Assembly (NCBI GenBank): GCA_905221605.1
Contig: CAJNDS010001446.1
Location: forward strand, 915,815 to 979,814
Origin: Symbiodinium natans
Lineage: Eukaryota; Sar; Dinophyceae; Suessiales; Symbiodiniaceae
Length of the DNA stretch: 64,000 nucleotides
Direction of reading: 5' to 3'
The notes beneath the pieces are model-generated. The model worked only from the letters and a program-made list of their open reading frames with translations, was not told the origin of the DNA and ran no database searches. This document shows positions 20,392 through 32,531 of the stretch, one piece after another. Position numbers and translations under genes: made by a program. The stretch's first letter is position 1. Each line of letters opens with the position of its first letter.

Positions 20392-20427
20392 GAGCTCTTC
20401 GGCCTCCAAATGCAACAACCAAGCAGG
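20392..20427 (+). CDS. Candidate 36 nt exon
   Basis: Between ctggttgcag and GTTTAGGG. With a phase-2 entry it reads SSSASKCNNQA and would join the 19785 exon in phase; the other frame is ELFGLQMQQPS. Small and tentative. Confidence 0.3.
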
Positions 20428-20729
20428 GTTTAGGGTTTAGGGTTTAGGGTTTAGGGTTTAGGGTTTGGGGTTTAGGGTTTAGGGTGTACGTAGGGTTTAG
20501 GGTCCTGAGCATGCATCACTACCAGCCACAAGTCGCCACAAGCGAAAGCAGACGCGTGGCGCACCACAACTCCTGGCTACTACTCCTCCTTGCCACCTCC
20601 AAAACCCTAAACCCTAAGCCCTAAATCCTAAGCCCTAAACCCTACACACTGAACCCTAAACCCTAAGCTCTACCTCTTTCCAAATCAGCTCTTGGGCTAC
20701 CAAGCTGCCCAACCCTGCCTCCTCTGCAG

Positions 20730-20777
20730 GTCCACCGGGGGGTCTGGTTTCGCAAGTTTAGCAGCTTGGCCGCCTGA
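20730..20777 (+). CDS. Candidate terminal exon
   Basis: A pyrimidine-rich run ending cctctgcag precedes VHRGVWFRKFSSLAA and a TGA stop. The acceptor context is good; the peptide is short and unrecognised. Confidence 0.35.
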   Translation, partial: VHRGVWFRKFSSLAA

Positions 20778-20885
20778 CACTAGGGTTTAGGGTTTGGGGT
20801 TTAGGGTTTCCTCTGTTGAAAGGGGAAGGATCCCTTGTGGACCTCAGTCAGCAGCAAATGGGAACCCCTTTTTGTGTCTCCTAAG

Positions 20886-21012
20886 TTGCTGCGGAACTTA
20901 GCGTCGTCAGGCCCTCAGGAGCTCTGTTTTGGGGAGCTTTTTGGGTCCATCCGCCGGGCCATGCGGCTGATGAACAAACTGCGCGAGTCTGAAACGCACG
21001 GGAAAGAGGAGG
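20886..21012 (+). CDS. Candidate 42-codon exon
   Basis: Open from gtctcctaag to gaggag|g-GTTTAGGG. It includes SGPQELCFGELFGSIRRAMR and MNKLRESETHGKEE, alpha-helical and charged. It sits just left of the 3.6 kb satellite. Unrecognised, but long for this window and with the recurrent GTTTAGGG donor. Confidence 0.45.
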
Positions 21013-21029
21013 GTTTAGGGTTTAGGGTT

Positions 21030-24000
21030 TAGGGGATCCCTCTGTCCGACATGCAAATTGGGGGTCCGACATGCCAAGGTAGGTTTTCGAGATGCAAACT
21101 TTCTTGGGGTCCCACATGCAAAGGTAGGTGATTTCGCGCAAAAATAGTAAAATAGTAAAATAGTAAAATAGTAAAATCTGGGTCCAACCGGCACAGGTGG
21201 GTTTTCGAGATGTAAACCGCTGAGGCCGTGGAGGAAATCCCATTAAAAGTAAAGAGAGAGAGAGGAATTTTCTCTTGATTTCGCGCGAAATCAGTAAAGC
21301 GGGAAATTCTGGGTCCAACCGGCACAGGTGGGTTTTCGAGATGCAAACTCCCGATTTCCCGTAAAATTCGTAAAATGGTAATAGTAAGAAAATAGTAAAA
21401 TAGTAAAATCTGGGTCGGACCGGCACAGGTGGGTTTTCGAGATGCCAACTGCTGAGCCCGTGGAGGAAATCCTATTAAAAGTAAAGAGACAAGAAGGAAT
21501 TTTCTCTGGATTTCGCGCGAAATCAGTAAAGCAGTAATTTCTGGGTCCAACCGGCACAGGTGGGTTTTCGAGATGCAAACTCCCGATTTCCCGTAAAATT
21601 AGTAAAATAGTAAAATCTGGGTCGGACCGGCACAGGTGGGTTTTCGAGATGCAAACTGCTGAGCCCGTGGAGGAAATCCTATTAAAAGTAAAGAGACAGG
21701 GAGGAATTTTCTCTGGATTTCGCGCGAAATCAGTAAAGCGGTAAATTCTGGGTCCAACCGGCACAAGTGGGTTTTCGAGATGCAAACTCCCGAGTTCGCG
21801 TAAAATTAGTAAAATAGTAAAATAGTAAAATCTGGGTCGGACCGGCACAGGTGGGTTTTCGAGATGCAAACTGCTGAGCCCGTGGAGGAAATCCTATTAA
21901 AAGTAAAGAGACAGGAAGGAATTTTCTCTGGATTTCGCGCGAAATCAGTAAAGCGGTAATTTCTGGGTCCAATCGGCACAGGTGGGTTTTCGAGATGCAA
22001 ACTCCCGATTTCCCGTAAAATTTGTAAAATAGTAAAATAGTAAAATAGTAAAATAGTAAAATAGTAAAATAGTAAAATAGTAAAATAGTAAAATCTGGGT
22101 CGGACCGGCACGGGTGGGTTTTCGAGATGCAAACGGTTGAGCCCGTGGAGGAAATCCTATTAAAAGTAAAGAGAGAGGGAGGAATTTTCTCTGGATTTCG
22201 CGCGAAATCAGGAAAAGGGCAATTTCTGGGTCCAACCGGCACAGGTGGGTTTTCGAGATGCAAACTCCCAATTTCCCGTAAAATTAGTAAAATAGTAAAA
22301 TGGTAAAATAGTAAAATCTGGGTCGGACCGGCACAGGTGGGTTTTCGAGATGCAAACGGCTGAGCCCGTGGAGGAAATCCTATTAAAAGTAAAGAGAGAG
22401 GGCAGCGGTAATTTCTGGGTCCAACCGTCACAGGTGGGTTTTCGAGATGCAAACTCCCGATTTCCCGTAAAATTAGTAGAATAGTAAAAGTAGTAAAATA
22501 GTAAAATCTGGGTCGGACCGGCACAGGTGGGTTTTCGAGATGCAAACTGCTGCGCCGGTGGAGGAAATCCTATTAAAACTAAAGAGACAGGGAGGAATTT
22601 TCTCTGGATTTCGCGCGAAATCAGTAAAGCGGTAATTTCTGGGTCCAACCGGCACAGGTGGGTTTTCGAGATGCAAACTCCCGAGTTCGCGTAAAATTAG
22701 TAAAATAGTAAAATAGTAAAATAGTAAAATAGTAAAATAGTAAAATAGTAAAATAGTAAAATCTGGGTCGGACCGGCACAGGTGGGTTTTCGAGATGCAA
22801 ACGGTTGAGCCCGTGGAGGAAATCCTATTAAAGGTAAAGAGAGAGGGAGGAATTTTCTCTGGATAATAGAATCCTGGTCCGACATGCAAGGTTGGGTTTT
22901 CGAGATGCAAACTCCCGATTTCCCGTAAAAGTTAGTAAAATAGTAAAATAGTAAAATAGTAAAATAGTAAAATAGTAAAATCTGGGTCGGACCGGCACGG
23001 GTGGGTTTTCGAGATGCAAACGGTTGAGCCCGTGGAGGAAATCCTATTAAAAGTAAAGAGAGAGGGAGGAATTTTCTCTGGATTTCGCGCGAAATCAGGA
23101 AAAGGGCAATTTCTGGGTCCAACCGGCACAGGTGGGTTTTCGAGATGCAAACTCCCGATTTCCCGTAAAATTAGTAAAATAGTAAAATAGTAACATCTGG
23201 GTCGGACCGGCACAGGTGGGTTTTCGAGATGCAACCTGCTGAGCCCGTGGAGGAAATCCTATTAAAAGTAACGAGACAGGGAGGAATTTTCTCTGGATAA
23301 TAGAATCCTGGTCCGACATGCAAGGTTGGGTTTTCGAGATGCAAACTCCCGATTTCCCGTAAAATTAGTAAAATAGTAAAATAGTAAAATCTGGTGCAAA
23401 CTGCTGAGCCGGTGGAGGAAATCCTATTAAAAGTAAAGAGACAGGGAGGAATTTTCTCTGGATAATAGAATCCTGGTCCGACATGCAAGGTTGGGTTTTC
23501 GAGATGCAAACTCCCGATTTCCCGTAAAATTAGTAAACTAGTAAAATAGTAAAATAGTAAAATAGTAAAATCTGGGTCGGACCGGCACAGGTGGGTTTTC
23601 GAGATGCAAACTGCTGAGCCCGTGGAGGAAATCCTATTAAAAGTAACGAGACAGGGAGGAATTTTCTCTGGATAATAGAATCCTGGTCCGACATGCAAGG
23701 TTGGGTTTTCGAGATGCAAACTCCCGATTTCCCGTAAAATTAGTAAAATAGTAAAATAGTAAAATAGTAAAATAGTAAAATAGTAAAATAGTAAAATAGT
23801 AAAATAGTAAAATAGCAAAATCTGGGTCGGACCGGCACAGGTGGGTTTTCGAGATGCAAACTGCTGAGCCCGTGGAGGAAATCCTATTAAAAGTAAAGAG
23901 ACAGGGAGGAATTTTCTCTGGATAATAGAATCCTGGTCCGACATGCAAGGTTGGGTTTTCGAGTTGCAAACTCCCGATTTCCCGTAAAATTAGTAAAATA

Positions 24001-24570
24001 GTAAAATAGTAAAATAGTAAATCCTGGGTCGGACCGGCACAGGTGGGTTTTCGAGATGCAAACTGCTGAGCCCGTGGAGGAAATCCTATTAAAAGTAAAG
24101 ACACAGGGAGGAATTTTCTCTGGATAATAGAATCCTGGTCCGACATGCAAGGTTGGGTTTTCGAGATGCAAACTCCCGATTTCCCGTAAAATTAGTAAAA
24201 TAGCAAAATAGTAAAATAGCAAAATCTGGGTCGGACCGGCACAGGTGGGTTTTCGAGATGCAAACTGCTGAGCCCGTGGAGGAAATCCTATTAAAGGTAA
24301 AGAGACAGGGAGGAATTTTCTCTGGATAATAGAATCCTGGTCCGACATGCAAGGTTGGGTTTTCGAGATGCAAACTCCCGATTTCCCGTAAAATTAGTAA
24401 AATAGTAAAATAGTAAAATCTGGGTCGGACCGGCACAGGTGGGTTTTCGAGATGCAAACTGCTGAGCCGGTGGAGGAAATCCTATTAAAAGTAAAGAGAC
24501 AGGGAGGAATTTTCTCTGGATAATAGAATCCTGGTCCGACATGCAAGGTTGGGTTTTCGAGATGCAAACG
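21030..24570. repeat. 3.5 kb dimeric satellite, about 16 units of 200-250 bp
   Basis: Each unit holds two related half-monomers that share caggtgggttttcgagatgc. One half continues actgctgagcccgtggagg, the other actcccgatttcccgtaaaa. A nested octamer TAGTAAAA varies from 2 to about 12 copies per unit and accounts for most length differences. Open minus frames (HLENPPVPVRPRFYYFTILL) are products of the repeat. Confidence 0.95.
22861..24570. repeat. Second subfamily of the satellite
   Basis: From 22861, and consistently from 23281, the segment ctggatttcgcgcgaaatc is replaced by ctggataatagaatcctgg and ccaaccggcacaggtggg by cgacatgcaaggttggg. One old-type unit lies in between (23070-23140). This indicates amplification of a derived unit at the right side. 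Confidence 0.85.
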
Positions 24571-24633
24571 GCTTGGTGCCATGCATCTCGGGCGCGCGCT
24601 TTGCATCTCGAAAACCCAACCTTGCATGTCGGA
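24535..24633. repeat. Perfect 34 bp inverted repeat at the satellite end
   Basis: Arm 24535-24568 (tccgacatgcaaggttgggt...) is the exact reverse complement of 24600-24633, with a 31 nt GC-rich loop. The satellite stops here, so its last unit ends in an inverted copy of its own conserved core. Confidence 0.95.
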
Positions 24634-24691
24634 CGCCGCAGTCCCCCTGTGTTTAGGGTTTAGGATTTAGGGTTTAGGGTTTAGGGTTTAG

Positions 24692-24754
24692 GGCTTCGGC
24701 AAGATCAAGCCGGACAAGGCGCCAGACCTGAGCCGAGGCTCCCAAAGACTGTGG
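24692..24754 (+). CDS. Possible glycine-loop exon of the kinase gene
   Basis: Twenty-one codons after a telomeric TTTAG, before a GTGGGT donor. The start, GFGKIKPDKAPDLSRGSQ, resembles a kinase glycine loop (GxGxFGKI) and lies upstream of the VAIK exon on the same strand. The first loop glycine would have to come from an exon not found. Tentative. Confidence 0.35.
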
Positions 24755-24982
24755 GTGGGATGCTAAGCCCCTGCAGCCAATTTCGCGGCCGTGGGGGTCA
24801 GGTTCAGGGTTTAGGGTTTAGGGTTTAGGGTTTAGGGTTTAGGGTTTAGGGTTTAGGGTTTAGGGTTTAGGGTTTAGGGTTTAGGGTTTAGGGTTTAGGG
24901 TTTAGGGTTCAGGGTTTAGGGTTTAGGGTTTTGGTTTTTCATGCTTCCGGACCTCCGCGGTCACCTGTGCTGCACCTAAAAG

Positions 24983-25026
24983 CAATGCTTGAGACAGAGC
25001 TCGAGATTGAGCGAAGCGCTCTTAGG
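24983..25026 (+). CDS. Candidate short exon
   Basis: Between cctaaaag and the consensus-like donor gtgagg. Reads MLETELEIERSALR, a charged helix. Unrecognised; possibly part of the N-terminal region of the kinase gene. Confidence 0.3.
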
Positions 25027-25110
25027 GTGAGGGTTGCTGGGTTAGGCTTCAGGGGTCTAGGATTTAGGATTCAGGGTTCCGTAAACCTGCGCCGGAAACC
25101 CCTACCTTAG

Positions 25111-25168
25111 CTTGCGGGAGCCTTCACCCCCGACCCGACACACGGTGCCACCAATTTTGGGGGTCGAG
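25111..25168 (+). CDS. Candidate short exon
   Basis: Between ctaccttag and GTTGGC. All frames open; LREPSPPTRHTVPPILGVE would enter the first kinase exon in phase. Tentative. Confidence 0.3.
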
Positions 25169-25583
25169 GTTGGCAGGGTCTAGAAGCCTAAATCCTAAAC
25201 CCCAAACCCCAAACCCTAGGCCCCAAACCCCAAGCATATGCCGGGAGGCATGCTAGACCCAAAACCCAAAAGCCTGAGATCAACCCTAAACCCTAAACCC
25301 CAAACCCCAAACCCTAAACCCTAAACCCCAAACCCTACACCCCAAACCCCAAGCACTTGAGCCTTGAGCCCTAGCCTGTCAACTAAACAGCCTTGGGACA
25401 TTTCTGACTTTCCCTTATTTGGGTTTGAGAGGATCATGTTTGTGATACTTAGGAGTCTTTTTCAAAGGGCTTCAAGGGCCAACCTAGGCTTTAGGGTTTA
25501 GGGTTTGGGGTTTCGGGTTTGGGGTTTGGGGTTTGGGGTTTGGGGTTTAGGGCTTAGGGTTTAGGGTTTCGGGTTGAGGTAAG

Positions 25584-25678
25584 AGCACCAGCGCCATCAC
25601 CGTGGCCATCAAGCAGCTGCACAGTCCAGCGCCACCGGTGGCTGCGGCCACCGATCGGCAGCTCGGCACTTTGTTGGG
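25584..25678 (+). CDS. Kinase exon 1: VAIK lysine and helix C start
   Basis: Reads TSAITVAIKQLHSP and, further on, ATDRQLGTLL. VAIK carries the ATP-anchoring lysine of strand 3. The exon ends TTG TTG GG before GTTTAGGG, so the donor is the first base of a telomeric array. In the expected helix-C position RQLGTLL has Gln where Glu is usual. Confidence 0.75.
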
Positions 25679-28600
25679 GTTTAGGGTTTAGGGTTTAGGG
25701 TTTAGGGTTTAGGGTTTAGGGTTTAGGGTTTAATTAGGGTAAAGGGGCCTAGGGTATGGCGAGCTCATGCTTTACGGAGGGTGGAGTTGAGGGTTTAGGG
25801 GGTTTTGGGGTTGTGGATTTAGCTTTACGATTCCTGGGCTGCTGAGGAGCCCTCCAATGAGACCCTAAACCCTAAACCCTAAACCCTAAACCCTAAACCC
25901 TAAACCCTAAACCCTAAACCCTAAACCCTAAGCCCTAACCCCTAAACCCTAAACCCTAAACCCTAAACCCCCAACCCTAAACCCTAAACCCTAAACCCTA
26001 AACCCTAAACCCTAAACCCTAAACCCTAAACCCTAAACCCTAAACCCTAAACCCTAAACCCTAAACCCTAAACCCTAAACCCTAAACCCTAAACCCTAAA
26101 CCCTAAGCCCAGCCAAGGCCCGTGCACCGTCACATCCTTCGATGCTTCGGGGCAACCACGGAGGACACGTAGCGGGTGGAAGCCAAAGCCTAACTTGGGT
26201 TTAGGGTTTAGGGTTTAGGGTTTCGGGTTTAGGGTTTAGGGTTTAGGGTTTAGGGTTTAGGGTATATGGGGGGGGGCGTTCCGAAATTAGGGGTATTTCG
26301 TGAGGACAATCTTGGCCCAAGGTTGAAGGCTCTCCCGAGGGTTCAGGGCGTAGAGTACGGCAGGCTCCGTTCATCGCAGTCTCGGAGTACTGCCGCCTGG
26401 CCATCTGAAACAGGGCTTATCTTACGGTTATGGGTGAGTGTATAGAAGGTTCCTCTCATGAAACTTGGTGAGTGGATACGTTGGGTGTCTTTTCGGGGAT
26501 ACAAGGAATATAAACCCTACTGCATCTGATGATTTCCGCGCCTTTATTTTTCGGAGGCTTTCAAGGGCCTAGAAGCAGTACAGATTCTCCCGAAAGTGCC
26601 AGTGGCCCATAGTGCGGCCACCTCGGAGTGCAAATCCAGTGCATAGCAAGTCGTTCACGCAGGGTGTAGGGGGTAGGGTTTAGGGTTTGGGGTTTAGGGT
26701 TTAGGGCCTAGGGTTTAGGGTTAAGGGTTAGGGTTGAGGGTGTGGGGTTCAGGGTTCAGGGTTTAGGGTCCCATCCTTCCCCCCGCCCAAGCCCGAAAGC
26801 TTTTTTAACATCTCACCCTGTGCAGGCCATGAGTTGTGTTTTTGTTTGTTCTCTGTTTCAAGTACATGATGGCATAGCATGGAGTGGCTTGGCCTGGCCG
26901 GGCATAGACTATAGTATACAGTTTAGTATGGTATGGTATGGTATCGTATAGGCTAGCATAGCTTTGGATATCAGACAGCATAGTATGGGATAGTATGTGC
27001 TGATAAATGTATGGGAGCATGTATTCTAGCCTCGTATACCATTCTGGAGTATATACAGCAGGGTAGAGTAAAGCCAAGTAGAGTAGAGTAGAGCAGAGTA
27101 GAGTGCAGTATGGTGGCGTATCGTACCGTATCGTACATCACCGTACATTAGCTCGTTGTTTTTTTTTTTGCTGGCTCCTAGGACTTTAGCCCTTTAGGGC
27201 TTTGGTAGAAACTACAATAAGGAGCCTACAAATTGCACATTTAGGAGGCGTTCAGACCTCAGCCAAGTCAAGCCCCCATACTTGGAGGTTCAGGGCACTT
27301 ATAACCCCAATTATAGCTGCACTTCCAAGCCCCCTAAGTCCTCTAAGTAGGTTATACGTAGACTTATACTTGGGGGTTAAACCCTAAACCCTAAACCCTA
27401 AACCCTAAACCCTAAACCCTAAACCCTAAACCCTAAACCCTAAACCCTAAACCCTAAACTCTAAACCCTAAACCCTAAACACGAATAACTAGCCATGAAC
27501 CTCCAAGTACCGAAGCCCAAAGTCATCTTCGGAGCCGACATGCCCAAGAAAAAATTGCGTGGAGGCCGCACCTCGCAAGCCATAGATGTGTAGAGCTTCC
27601 CTAAACCCTAAACCCTAAACCCTAAACCCCAAACCCCAAACCCCAAGCCCCAAACCCCAAACCCCAAACCCCAAACCCCAAACCCCAAACCCCAAACCCT
27701 ACTCCCCAAACCCTACACCCTAAACCCTACACCCCAAACCCTAACTCTAACCCTAAACCCTAACCCCAAACCCCTAAACCCTAAACCCTAAACCCCAAAC
27801 CCTACACCCCAAACCCTACACCCTACACCCTAACCCTTAAACCCCAAGCCCTAAACGCTAGATGCAAAGCCGAATCGAGGCTCGGGGGGCTCCCTGGCCG
27901 ATGCGCTGAAGGAAACCCTTTGGGGGGGGTCTGGGGTTTAGGGTTTAGGGTTTAGGGTTTAGGGTTTAGGGTTTAAGGGCTACCAGGACCCGGAGTAGGC
28001 CCTCATTCCCTTTTTTTCGGGTGTAGGTTCCCCCATAAGCCCCTTGAAACCAAAAAGGGCCACCCTTTGTAGTTTTCGGCTACTCTTGGGTCAGGGCCTT
28101 TGGTGTCGGCATCCTCGAGTTTTGGGGGCATGTGTAGCCTGCCCATGTGGACTACCTTATTCGCATACGCACCCTGATATTTAGGGTAAGCAGAAGGGGT
28201 TTTAGGGTTTAGGGTACAGCGACAGACTGCACCTCCCACGCCCCAAACTTCTTGTCTTTGGCCCTGGGCTGCCGCGCATGCTTCATTCCCGGACTCTTTC
28301 ACTATGCCCCTCCACACCCGAAGCCCAAAACGTTCCCAAGCCTAACCTAAGCAAGGAGGCCAAGAACATCCCGTGGCAAAAGCGTGCAACTTGGCGACAA
28401 GCGGGGCTTCTTCTTCGTCTTTGTGTGAGCACAGGTAGGGGTTTCACATTCAGAATTCATGTTTGTCTTTTCGGGTTTTTGAAACTTGTGGGGCTTGCAG
28501 CGTTCAGGCACGACTCACCATGTCAAGGTCGAGGAAAGGGCCCTTACAATATCCCGAATTCGGCCCCCTCGAACCCTAATCCCGCAAAGCCCGAGCGAAG

Positions 28601-30643
28601 GCTTAGTGTTGGGGAAGCGTGCCCCCACCCCGAACCAGTTGAATTCTTTTCTAAACACTACAGCGGGTTTGGGGTTCAGGGTCTAGCCTAGGGTTTAGGG
28701 TTTTGGTTTAGGTTTTTAGTGTTTTGTTTTTAGGCCTTAAGGCCTGTTAGGGTTTCGGGGGGAACCTAGGGGAGGGCAGCCCTAAACCCTAAACCCTAAA
28801 CGGAGTATAGAGGGGGGGTTTAGCAGGGAAACCCATAGAAGGCCTGCTCGTGAGGTCCAGCTGCTGCTGCAGGTGGCGGGGGCCGCTGCCCACGCGCACT
28901 CCGAGGGCCATGTCTTGCAGGAGCTGCCATTATTATTTTTTGTTGGGGGGGGGGGGGGGGTTAGGGGTTTACAGGGTCTAGGTAGGGTTTAGGGCTAGGG
29001 TTTAGGGAGGTTAGGGTTTAGTTTTCGGGTTTAGGGAGTTTAGGGTTTAGGGTTTAGGGTTAGGGAGTTAAGGGTTTTGAGGTTTAGGTTTTTTCGGTTC
29101 AGGCCTTATGGTTTACGGGGATGGAGGGTTTCAGCATTTAGCCCTAGGGGTTTGAGGATTTGTTGGGATTTTGGGGGGTTGAGGAGGTTTCGTGTGAAGG
29201 GGTTGTGCAGCTAGCTTTGAGGACTGAGAGTGCCCTATAACCCTAAACCTCATAGTCCCTTAGCCCCCTAGTGCTCGCTTGTCGGGGTGCAGCGTTCCGC
29301 GCAAGGATATCACCAGCCACCACATCTTCCTGACGCAGCCGCTGGCCAAGTCCCCGACTGCCAAGCTGGACGTGGATCTCCCCAGAGGTCTCTCGTGTGG
29401 TTTGGGGAGGGTTTAGGGTTTAGGGTTTAGGGGTTTAGGGTTTAGGGTATTTAGGGTTTAGGGTTTAGGGTTTAGGGTTTAGGGTTTAGGGTATTTAGGG
29501 TTTAGGGTTTAGGGTTTAGGGTTTAGGGTTTAGGGTTTAGGGTTAGGCTGTACCTTGCGAACCCCAGAGCTGCTGCCTCTGAGGCCAAACCAGGTCACTA
29601 CGAAATTGTCGGCTTGGGGCTTTCTTCAGGTTGGGTCTTTCTGAGCTTGGCCTTCGAAACGGGTTTCGGGCTTAGGGACCGTAAACCCTGAACCCCTGAG
29701 AAAGAACCCTCAAAATGCAAATGAAGCACCCCCCCCACTTCTGCCCCCCCCTCACCCCGAAACCCAAAACCCCATGACCCCTGTTTCCAAGAGCCCGATC
29801 ATGTACCCTATGCCCCAAGAATCCTGAATCCACAAGAGCCATTTCCTCCCAGGGTGGGGTCCTAAACCCTCAACCCTCTCAACCCTCAAGGGTGCGGGCT
29901 TTTCAGCCTGTCCCTGAGATGGCTGGCGCTGCAAAGCGCTCTCTGGACATCCAGGGCCGTCTGCGGCAAATGGCGCAGCCCTGACTGGGAAAGGGGGCTG
30001 CAGTTCCAGAGGCTTTTGGACGCGTCGTCGTCAGATGATGCGCCCGTTAGCTCAGAGCGTATATTGGTGGCCTGCCTGTCATCCAGCTTGATGGAACCCT
30101 GGCAGTTCAGCTCTCACAGCAAGAGAATGAGGCAATTAACATGAGGGCAGTGGTGCTGATATGCTTGAAGACGGAATGTTACCCAGGTTGGTGTTCCACA
30201 TGGGATGGCTTTGGGCCACGGAAATGGACCGAATTCTCAAGCGGATACCACCTCCCTACTAAACCCTACACCTAAACGCCCCCCCCCCCCCCCTTCCTCC
30301 TCCTCACACCCTCAAACCCACGAGAGGCCAACAGAATGCCCCACAAGGCCCCAAAATCCAACAAAAACTGGAGTTGCCCTCTTCGGGCCAAAAAAACACT
30401 GTAGAAGCAATGAAACCCTGGCAGGCTGAAAAGACCCCCCAAACTCGGCAGGAAAGCAGTGGAAAGACCCGGCAGGCCAAAGGCCCCAGGCAGGACCTCG
30501 AGCCCCTAAACCCCCCAAACCCCAAGCCCTAAACCCTAAACCCCAACCCTAAATCCCAAACCCGAAACCCCAAACCCCAAACCCCAAACCCTAAACCCCA
30601 AACCCCAAACCCTAAACCCTAAACCCTAAGCCCTAAACCCTAC

Positions 30644-30702
<59 letters not shown>

Positions 30703-31342
30703 CCTCCCCCACCCCAGGGTGGGGTCCGCTGCAAGCGGCACCCGCCGCCGAGTTGGAGCTCTGGCGCTGGCGCGCCCCCGAAGCCGCTGCCTCCGGGGCC
30801 TTTGACAGGCGCTGTTGGGGGGTTGTTAGGGTTTAGGGTTTGGGGTTTAGGGTTTAGGGTTTAGGGTTTAGGGTTTAGGGTTTAGGGTTCAGGGTTTAGG
30901 GTTTAGGGCTTAGGGTTTAGGGTTTAGGGTTTAGGGTTTAGGGTTTAGGGTTTAGGGTTTAGACTTTAGGGTTTAGGGTTTAGGGTTTAGGGTTCAGGGT
31001 TCAGGGTTCAGGGTTCAGGTTTCAGGGTTCAGGGTTCAGGGTTTGCAGGGTTTAGGGTTTAGGCTTTAGGGTTTGGGTGTGAGGGCTCCAATTCTTGGTA
31101 GTCCGGTGGTACCCTGCTCCCTTTTGTTGGTTCAAGGTTCCCTGATAAAGTACATCCTCCCCCCAGACAAAAGGAAAAGGCTCTCTTATTATGATCTGGC
31201 TACTGGGCTACCGAGTTTTGGGGTTGTTTGGGTTTGAAGGGTTTACAGGTTCATGGTTTAGAGGGGGGTGTTGTTTGGGGGGTTAAAGGATTGAGGTTTA
31301 TGGCCAGGGTTTGGGGTTTGGGGTTTATGAGTTATGGTTTAA

Positions 31343-31394
<52 letters not shown>

Positions 31395-32485
31395 GGGTAA
31401 GCGTGTGTATGCGGTTTTCAGGTTTAGGGTTTCGGTTTAAGCTATAGGGCGTAAGGGTTTAAGGGCTTGGGGTTTAGGGGGCTTAGGGGGCTTAGGGGGT
31501 TTAGGGGTTTAGGGGTTTAGGGCTTTAGGGCTTTAGGGGGTTTAGGGGGTTTAGGGGTTTAGGGGAGTCTAGGGTTTAGGGGTTTAGGGGTTTAGGGGTC
31601 TAGGGGTCTAGGGGTTTAGGGGCTCTTAAGAGTCTTAGCGGAGCGGCCCTTAAGACGCGGAGGGTTTCCCTTCAGGGTTTAGGGCTGGGTTTACGGCCTC
31701 TGAGGGTTAAGGGCTGGGTTTAGGAAAGGATTTGGTGGAAGGGCATGGTTCAGAAGAACCTTCAAAACCCCAAACTTACTTTCCTGCACTAAAGACAGAA
31801 CCCCAAACTTAACCCATAAGCCCCAAACCCCAAGCCCTAAGCCCCAAGCCCTAAGCCAGAAGCCCTAAGCGCGCACAAGATGCAGCACGCGTCATATATG
31901 TCATTGCTTGTAGAGCCCAAAACGTTAACTGTGTACCTGCAGCCCTATTGCGGCTTAGAAAATGATATAGGGCTTTAGGGTTTTAGGGTTTAGGGTTTCG
32001 GGTTTGGGGCTTGGGGAAGAACATGCTTCGCGCTTCTCCGTTGAGTTGCAGCGCTTACCATGTGTGCATCTGCCTACAAGATCCGTCGGTGCAAACGACG
32101 CTTGCAATGCCGGAAGGCCGATTTTTCGGGTGGGTTCAGGGCTCTACGCCCGAACAGCAGATACTGCTCCAGCACCCTAACCCTAAACCTGAAACCGCCC
32201 AGCCTTAAAAGCAGTTGAGCCCTGAACGTCAAACCCTAAACCCCTAATGACGCCCCTCTGCCCCTAACCCCCAAACCCCCAATCCCTAAACCCTAAATCC
32301 CCGAAACTCTCAACCCCGAAGTGCAGGCATTCGGACGTCTACTGCTTTGCGATGCTGATGTTCGAAGTCCTCTCCAGGACTCGGGAGCCCATACATGGAT
32401 TCCCTGAGCCCAAAAAAAAACCTAGGCACTAAGGGATTAGAGTTTTAGGGGTTTAGGGTAGACCCTAAACCCTAAACCCTAAACC

Positions 32486-32531
<46 letters not shown>

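Noticed and set aside
21022-24627. A series of overlapping minus-strand ORFs of 60-271 codons
   Set aside because: All are translations of the satellite monomer; copies differ by frameshifting length changes in TAGTAAAA, unlike a real gene family.
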